The position numbers were made by a program, and so were the translations under genes. From Planctomycetaceae bacterium (GTDB lineage Bacteria > Planctomycetota > Planctomycetia > Pirellulales > UBA1268), in NCBI GenBank assembly GCA_947464585.1, contig CANHYS010000183.1:1-5644 (forward strand): a stretch of DNA of 5,644 nucleotides, written 5' to 3'. Under the pieces are notes generated by a model, which worked only from the letters and a program-made list of their open reading frames with translations, had not been told where the DNA came from and searched no databases. Shown piece by piece: positions 4,557 through 5,644 of this stretch. Every line of letters begins with the position of its first letter. The first letter of the stretch is position 1.

Positions 4557-5644
4557 ATGCCCCGCTCTTCCGCGGCCAAGCCGCAGACCACCACCGGCAC
4601 GCTGCAGATCGGCGACCAGTGGAATGCGATCAACATCATCGCCCATTCGCAGACCCACCCGCTCAAGGCGATCTGCGAACTGACCGAAAACGCAATCGAT
4701 GCCGGCGCCACGCATGTCCACATCCTCCGCCGGCGGCACAAGGGCGACGTCTATCTGGAGGTTGTCGACAACGGCCGGGGCGTCGCCCCAGACGAGGATG
4801 GCAACCCCGACTTCCTTCGGATCGCCACCCACCTGTGCGACTCGATGAAGCGGCATCTCGACGCCCAGCACCGTCAGGGAGTGCATGGTGAATTCGGCAT
4901 CGGCCTGCTCAGCTTCTGGAGCCTCGGCAGCGAACTTCGGATGATCGCCGGCGGTCCGGCGGGCGTGCTCCACGAACTGGAACTGACGCGGGGTGGCCGC
5001 ACCTACACGATCCGACCGGTCCGCGGCCAGTTGCCCACCGGTGGCACGCGGGTGATCGTCGGCCCGCTGATCGAGGCCACGAAGAAGCTCGTGACCGGCG
5101 AGAAGGTGGCCCGTTACCTTTCGGCCGAACTCCGCGACCGGATCCGCAACACGGGCGTGAAGATCGAGGTGGTCGACCGCGTGTCGCGGAGCGAGCAGCT
5201 CGTGACGCCACGGGAGTTCGACGGCGAGCGGCTGGAGATTCCTCGGCGGTGCAAGACCCCGCTTGGCGACGTGCACGTGGAACTCTACATGCGGTGCGAG
5301 TCGAGCCAGCCCGATGCGGCGATCGCGCTATGTAAGGATGGCACGCGGGTGCTCAGGGATGTCTGCGAGCTGCTCCCCTTCCAGCATGCGCCCTGGAACG
5401 ACGGACGGCTCGAGGGACTGCTCGATTTTGATCCGCTCCTGCTCGCCCCCGGTACCCGTTCAGGGATCATCGCCGACGAGGCGTTCGACGCATTCGTCGC
5501 GGCCGCCACGGCGCTTGAGCCGGAGATTCTTGCGGCGCTCGAGCAACGGGAGCAGGCGGAGACCGACCGGGCCAGCCGGCAGATTCTCAAGCAGGTGCAC
5601 AAGGCGTTTGTGACCGCGCTCTCCGACCTGCCCTCGGCCGACTA
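4557..5644 (+). CDS. Stand-alone GHKL (Bergerat-fold) ATPase, Hsp90/MutL-like N-terminus, 3'-truncated
   Basis: Open from ATG 4557 to the window end: 362 codons plus TA. The N-terminal domain has all GHKL ATP-binding motifs: N-box ELTENAIDAGA with catalytic-type E41, N45 and D48; DNGRG at 71-75; and lid motif GEFGIG at 111-116. A second alpha/beta domain (about 140-260) follows, then LAPGTRSGIIADEAF (296-310) and a charged helical, possibly coiled-coil segment (about 318-350). No histidine-kinase H-box, MutL endonuclease motif, gyrase core or signal peptide is seen, so it is a soluble ATPase rather than a sensor kinase. It looks like the Hsp90-like 'ATP-binding protein' group found across bacteria, whose function I do not know. 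No Shine-Dalgarno sequence is seen, but no alternative ATG/GTG lies nearby in frame, and the conserved part starts at about residue 17. It follows the fur-family gene by 88 bases. Confidence 0.85.
   Translation, partial: MPRSSAAKPQTTTGTLQIGDQWNAINIIAHSQTHPLKAICELTENAIDAGATHVHILRRRHKGDVYLEVVDNGRGVAPDEDGNPDFLRIATHLCDSMKRHLDAQHRQGVHGEFGIGLLSFWSLGSELRMIAGGPAGVLHELELTRGGRTYTIRPVRGQLPTGGTRVIVGPLIEATKKLVTGEKVARYLSAELRDRIRNTGVKIEVVDRVSRSEQLVTPREFDGERLEIPRRCKTPLGDVHVELYMRCESSQPDAAIALCKDGTRVLRDVCELLPFQHAPWNDGRLEGLLDFDPLLLAPGTRSGIIADEAFDAFVAAATALEPEILAALEQREQAETDRASRQILKQVHKAFVTALSDLPSAD

Noticed and set aside
3587..4741. Minus-strand open frame (384 codons) across the pfpI-like and fur-family genes
   Set aside because: It overlaps three well-supported plus-strand genes and has no recognisable domain.
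4515..5276. Minus-strand open frame (253 codons) and a plus-strand frame at 4478-4891
   Set aside because: Both are alternative-frame readings of the GHKL ATPase gene, whose true frame holds the ELTEN, DNGRG and GEFGIG motifs.
4557..5644. Assignment of the GHKL protein as MutL
   Set aside because: The N-box resembles MutL, but no MutL-specific transducer motifs or C-terminal endonuclease/dimerisation region can be recognised, and the lid motif context differs.

Overview
The window is GC-rich, densely coded bacterial DNA. I suggest a planctomycete (perhaps Pirellulales), with moderate confidence. The reasons are the NrdJ type (B12-dependent reductase with a TSCPD domain and a charged tail), weak or missing Shine-Dalgarno sequences before two of the four genes, and TAGAAT/TAGACT-type -10 elements. 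This is inference, because no rRNA or marker gene is present. There is no sign of a mobile element, CRISPR array or tRNA.

Layout. (1) Bases 1-2833, minus strand: nrdJ, the adenosylcobalamin-dependent class II ribonucleotide reductase. It is open from its ATG to the window edge and so lacks its C-terminal end. (2) Bases 2834-3359: a 526-base divergent intergenic region with no convincing gene. It holds a good minus-strand promoter (TTGACG/TATATT with an adjacent A8 tract), two leader stem-loops, two perfect inverted repeats and a second, AT-rich promoter-like island close to nrdJ. (3) Bases 3360-3917, plus: a DJ-1/PfpI family protein. (4) Bases 3944-4468, plus: a Fur-family metalloregulator with a His-rich loop and an unusual Lys/Ala/Pro-rich insertion. 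A TAGAAT box lies six bases before its GTG start, so its mRNA may be leaderless. (5) Bases 4557-5644, plus: the N-terminal 362 residues of a stand-alone GHKL (Bergerat-fold) ATPase of unknown function, cut by the window end.

How they may work together. NrdJ supplies deoxynucleotides independently of oxygen. Its long upstream region suggests control at initiation and perhaps in the leader RNA, but I see no B12 box. The PfpI-like protein and the Fur-family regulator are 26 bases apart and co-directional, a plausible metal or oxidative/carbonyl stress pair. The GHKL ATPase follows 88 bases later with a weak terminator-like element between, so its membership of the same operon is open. I found no clear multi-gene novel system. 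The most unusual items are the modified Fur protein, the uncharacterised GHKL ATPase and the structured nrdJ control region.
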